A stretch of DNA of 7,584 bases from DAOUMU01 sp034409055 (GTDB lineage: Bacteria; Chloroflexota; Anaerolineae; 4572-78; J111): assembly GCA_034409055.1 (NCBI GenBank), contig DAOUMU010000195.1, positions 1 to 7,584 of the forward strand, in the 5' to 3' direction. A program made the translations under genes and the position numbers. Shown in pieces: positions 5,429 to 7,584 of this stretch (its first letter is position 1; each line of letters starts with the position of its first letter). A model generated the notes under the pieces. The model saw only the letters and a list, made by a program, of their open reading frames with translations, ran no database searches and was not told the DNA's origin.

Positions 5429-7120
5429 TCAGTCCAACCGGGAGATTTCCCTACCGGTGGAGTCGTAGAGGACAGCCGGGTCCGGCTCGGTGTTGCTCCA
5501 GATATTCTGGGTAAAGCCACAGTTATAGCCCTCCCGGTTGGTGTCGGCCAGCAGGGCCCAGATGCGTAGGGTCTGGCCCGGCTGAATGAGACCCGCCAGG
5601 GCACATTCTTGGCCATCTCGCTCCGATACCAGCCGCCAGCTCGCCAGGTCTTGTGGCTCACTGCCTGTGTTCTGGATGTCTACGTATTCCTCGATGTCGT
5701 TGACGGCGATGATGACAATCTGGGCCGGGGCTGGTGGTTTGAACTCCTCAAGACTCCAGATACCAACACCGGCGGTTTGAGAAGCCCGTTCCACCTCCTG
5801 GAACCTGGCCGCATGTTTCAAATCAGGGGGAATGAGTTCCACCCGGGCCACCCCCTGCCGCAGCAACTCCTCGTTCACCATCAGGTCGCCCACATACACG
5901 TAGCGCAGCAGCCGGCCAAACTGGTCGGTCTCGCTGACATCCTTCTCCAGGGTAACCGTCTGTCCTTCGACCAGGCGCCGGTTGATCTCCAAAGCTTCCG
6001 GTCCGAACGGCTCAGTCCCTTGCTCAGGGTCATTGATGGCCGGGGCGTCCACCAAAATGTATTTCACGCGATACTCGACGCTATCGATCATCACGTCGAT
6101 AACGTCGCCTGAAACTACGCCCACGACCAGCCCGGTTTGCAACTTACGGTTGGGCGTAGCGGCCCGGGTCGGGCTGGGGGTGACTGTCGGCGTGTTCGGC
6201 ACCACGCGAGTACTGGGAGGGGTGGCGGTCAACGTGGGCACCGGGGTCGAGGTGGCGGTTACGGTTGGGGTGTCGGTCGGTAGGGGGGTGTCAGTTGGCA
6301 GGGGGGTCAGGGTCGGGCTGGGCGTAGCAGTCCCTAAGATAGCGGCCAGGGTCGGTGACATCTGGGCAATGAAGGGCTGGAAGACCAGACCGGCCACGAT
6401 ACAGGCTACACAGATGAACAGGCCGGCCAAACCACCACCGATAAGCAGCCTGCTCCGCGATCCGCCTGGCCCGAGCCCGGCCAGGCCGTGGTGTAACCCC
6501 GGTTGAACGATTACGGGGGGTGTCCGGTCATCTTGTCGACCGGCCCCTAACCCTCCGTCGTCAACCGCAGTTTCAGGAGCAGTGACTTCCTCCCGGGCAG
6601 GAAGGACAGGCGCTTCAGACGATGGAGGTGGCTGGGTAGCCGCCCTATGCCCTGTAGTAACGACTTCAGTCGTTGGCGGGGCTGGCTCTGCTGGCCCGGC
6701 TGGTGCGGGCGCTGATGGCGTCTCAACCTGTTCCGGTGGGCCGGTTCGCTGCTTTTGTAAAGCGGCCAAAGATGACTGCAACTCGGCCGTAGTACTGGAG
6801 CGCCCAAGTCTGGACAGCAACGGCCCGGCCGGCTTTGGCTCGGCTTCCGCTGGTGCTGCGTCGCTCTGTTCAGCTTGACCGGCCAGTTTCTCCTGCAGCT
6901 TGGCCAGGCCACGTTGGGCGGCTTTGTTGTTGGGGTTAATCTCTAGCACCCGTTCCAGGTATTGACGCTTCTGCTTGTCAGAATCGACCACGCTGGATAG
7001 CCACAGCCAGGCCAGCTCATTCTCCAGGTCGGCCTGTAAAATATCCGCCAGTAGCTTTCGGCCGGTTTCTTTGCCGCCGGCTTTGATTACCTCAATGGCT
7101 TGTCGTAGGGTAGGTGACAT
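5429..7120 (-). CDS. Membrane-anchored SNase-like (thermonuclease) and lamin-tail-domain protein
   Basis: A 563-residue protein. Residues 1-80 are a TPR-like helical domain (SPTLRQAIEVIKAGGKETG..., AWLWLSSVV, LERVLEINPNNKAAQ) that I recognise as a common N-terminus in Chloroflexota. Residues ~80-220 are a Pro/Ala-rich linker. SRSR then precedes a transmembrane helix (225-247), which predicts N-terminus inside and C-terminus outside. A Thr-Pro stalk (264-325) with two PTDTPL units follows. Residues ~329-456 are a staphylococcal-nuclease domain (VVSGDVIDV, YILVDAPA, PFGPEA, TDQFGRLLRYVYV, MVNEELLRQGVARV, GIWS). Residues ~464-563 are a lamin-tail domain (VIIAVNDIEEYVDIQNTGSEP...LASWRLV). Against S. 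aureus SNase, D21, D40 and R87 are kept (D339, D358, R403), but E43 is Ala361 and R35 is Lys353, so catalysis is doubtful; a surface binding or scaffold role is possible. ATG 7120 was chosen because the domain begins there; a GTG at 7183 would add 21 residues encoded inside repeat DNA. No clear Shine-Dalgarno precedes either start. Confidence 0.88.
   Translation of the reverse strand: MSPTLRQAIEVIKAGGKETGRKLLADILQADLENELAWLWLSSVVDSDKQKRQYLERVLEINPNNKAAQRGLAKLQEKLAGQAEQSDAAPAEAEPKPAGPLLSRLGRSSTTAELQSSLAALQKQRTGPPEQVETPSAPAPAGPAEPAPPTTEVVTTGHRAATQPPPSSEAPVLPAREEVTAPETAVDDGGLGAGRQDDRTPPVIVQPGLHHGLAGLGPGGSRSRLLIGGGLAGLFICVACIVAGLVFQPFIAQMSPTLAAILGTATPSPTLTPLPTDTPLPTDTPTVTATSTPVPTLTATPPSTRVVPNTPTVTPSPTRAATPNRKLQTGLVVGVVSGDVIDVMIDSVEYRVKYILVDAPAINDPEQGTEPFGPEALEINRRLVEGQTVTLEKDVSETDQFGRLLRYVYVGDLMVNEELLRQGVARVELIPPDLKHAARFQEVERASQTAGVGIWSLEEFKPPAPAQIVIIAVNDIEEYVDIQNTGSEPQDLASWRLVSERDGQECALAGLIQPGQTLRIWALLADTNREGYNCGFTQNIWSNTEPDPAVLYDSTGREISRLD
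6270..6305. repeat. Tandem 18-bp repeat in the Thr-Pro stalk
   Basis: Two adjacent 18-bp units (6270-6287 and 6288-6305, 15 of 18 identical) encode two PTDTPL units of the SNase protein's extracellular stalk. They show unit duplication as the way the stalk lengthens. Confidence 0.7.
6301..6322 (+). other. G-quadruplex motif on the template strand
   Basis: Four closely spaced G-runs (6301-6306, 6310-6312, 6315-6317, 6320-6322; loops of 2-3 bases) fit the canonical G4 pattern. They arise from Thr/Pro codons read on the other strand. The G-rich strand is the template of the SNase gene. Confidence 0.5.
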
Positions 7121-7182
7121 TTTAGAATACTCGACTCGAAAAGTAACTTCCGCTTGATGTCGCTGGCCAACTCGTGAACTCA

Positions 7183-7222
7183 CAGGGCAGGTGACGTAAA
7201 CCCGCAGGGCAAGTGACGTGAA
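7183..7222. repeat. Direct repeat, 18-bp units with 22-bp period
   Basis: CAGGGCAGGTGACGTAAA (7183-7200) and CAGGGCAAGTGACGTGAA (7205-7222) agree at 16 of 18 positions. The period is close to two helical turns, so a regulator could bind both on one face. They also lie inside the MITE-like element and may simply be part of it. Confidence 0.75.
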
Positions 7223-7262
7223 GCGTAATGACTTATCGATGCCTTGCTTTTACGCTTTACGT
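7216..7262. repeat. 13-bp inverted repeat within the element
   Basis: ACGTGAAGCGTAA (7216-7228) pairs with TTACGCTTTACGT (7250-7262) at 12 of 13 positions, and the mismatch is a G.T wobble in one strand. The loop is 21 bases. It overlaps the second direct repeat. Confidence 0.7.
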
Positions 7263-7469
7263 AGTTGGATGCTTTATGAGGTTGCTTTACCGAAAGTTAC
7301 TTTTTCATGCTAATTCTGGTTCTATGTTGTTAACAGATATAGTACACGCTACAGCACAATATTGGTATAGGCCAATAATCACAAGTTAATTAAATCAGCT
7401 TATGGGTGGATTGTCAAGCAACCAGGTGGGGGCAGTTTGATTTTTTTCGGTTAAGACAACTACGCATTG

Positions 7470-7506
7470 TCCGGGACTTCGCCCGGAAAATGTGCCCCTA
7501 ACGGGG
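7470..7506. repeat. Two adjacent GC-rich hairpins
   Basis: TCCGGG (7470-7475) pairs with CCCGGA (7482-7487) over a 6-base loop. CCCC (7495-7498) then pairs with GGGG (7503-7506) over a 4-base loop. Neither is followed by a T-run, so a terminator role is unlikely. The second runs into the heptamer array. Confidence 0.6.
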
Positions 7507-7544
7507 AGTAGGAAGTAGGGATTAGGGATTAGGGGTTAGGGATG
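7503..7544. repeat. Heptameric short tandem repeat array (6 units)
   Basis: Six consecutive 7-bp units: GGGGAGT, AGGAAGT, AGGGATT, AGGGATT, AGGGGTT, AGGGATG. They resemble the STRR heptamers known from filamentous cyanobacteria, which also occur between genes in other large environmental genomes. The function is unknown, and the array is prone to length change by slippage. Confidence 0.8.
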
Positions 7545-7584
7545 AGTTGACAAGAAAAGGGTTTCTGGTTTAAGCTTCTTAGAT

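Larger units (their letters stand above)
7138..7306. mobile_element. MITE-like repeat element in front of the SNase/LTD gene
   Basis: GAAAAGTAACTTCCG (from 7138) and CGAAAGTTACTTTTTC (to 7306) are near-perfect inverted repeats, with an exact 11-bp core (7139-7149 against 7294-7304). They bound ~169 bases that contain the direct repeats 7183-7222, the inverted repeat 7216-7262 and four GCTTT(T)A motifs. There is no coding capacity of its own, and no target-site duplication is evident at the edges. The size, terminal inverted repeats and internal palindromes suggest a miniature element or an intergenic repeat family member. It ends 17 bases before the start codon at 7120, so it supplies most of that gene's leader. 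Confidence 0.45.
7307..7584. other. Non-coding, repeat-rich right end
   Basis: No gene or RNA gene is recognisable. It holds a TATTGG/CCAATA hairpin (7360-7377), two GC-rich hairpins (7470-7506) and a heptamer array (7503-7544). A T-run at 7441-7447 follows no stem. The promoter of the SNase gene may lie here or in the element to the left, but no convincing -35/-10 pair could be assigned. Confidence 0.6.

Noticed and set aside
5609..6506. Long plus-strand frames (167-174 codons) opposite the SNase gene, one rich in Val-Gly
   Set aside because: The Val-Gly runs are the complement of Thr-Pro codons in the stalk; the minus-strand frame carries the real domains.
7470..7487. Intrinsic terminator
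   Set aside because: A good stem-loop, but no T-run follows on either strand and no gene ends next to it.
7183..7544. CRISPR array
   Set aside because: The repeats are short, imperfect and lack spacers of regular length; there are no cas genes.

Overview
The window looks like an accessory or edge region of a Chloroflexota (Anaerolineae/Caldilineae-like) chromosome. This is inferred from gene style: a winged-helix/BTAD/AAA-ATPase/TPR regulator, a membrane-anchored SNase plus lamin-tail protein with a Thr-Pro linker, a ~70-residue 'WRE...IQSG...FSTLDELLxFL' protein, and heptameric short tandem repeats. No rRNA, tRNA or marker gene fixes the taxonomy. All intact genes are on the minus strand. 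The left ~2 kb is visibly more A/T-rich than the two large genes to its right.

Layout, left to right. Positions 1-475 hold the decayed C-terminal end of an IS630-type transposase on the plus strand. Positions 476-738 hold no convincing gene, only inverted repeats. Positions 739-1368 (minus) encode a 209-residue SRPBCC-fold protein with a strong Shine-Dalgarno and an unusual N-terminus that carries a YxxPxL motif like those of RiPP leader peptides. Positions 1474-2100 are a decayed tandem duplication. A truncated (38 aa) and a complete (72 aa) copy of one small Chloroflexi-type protein each lie downstream, in the minus-strand sense, of a nearly identical 40-bp repeat that itself contains a doubled TGGCTACAAA. 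The complete copy has a perfect 11-bp hairpin in its first codons. Positions 2101-5187 (minus) encode a 1028-residue SARP/BTAD-type AAA-ATPase regulator with its own probable extended -10 promoter. Positions 5429-7120 (minus) encode a 563-residue single-pass membrane protein: an N-terminal TPR-like domain, a transmembrane helix, a Thr-Pro stalk, an SNase domain and a lamin-tail domain. In its SNase domain the catalytic Glu is Ala and one catalytic Arg is Lys. Positions 7121-7584 are non-coding and repeat-rich. They include a ~169-bp MITE-like element bounded by inverted repeats just in front of the SNase gene, then hairpins and a six-unit heptamer array.

The genes do not form an obvious pathway. 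The SNase/LTD gene and the regulator lie head to tail with a 241-bp gap that holds an A/T hairpin and a promoter, so they are probably separate transcription units. The strongest candidates for something undescribed are the duplicated repeat-plus-small-ORF cassette (1474-2100), the probably non-catalytic surface SNase domain, and the RiPP-leader-like N-terminus on an SRPBCC protein.
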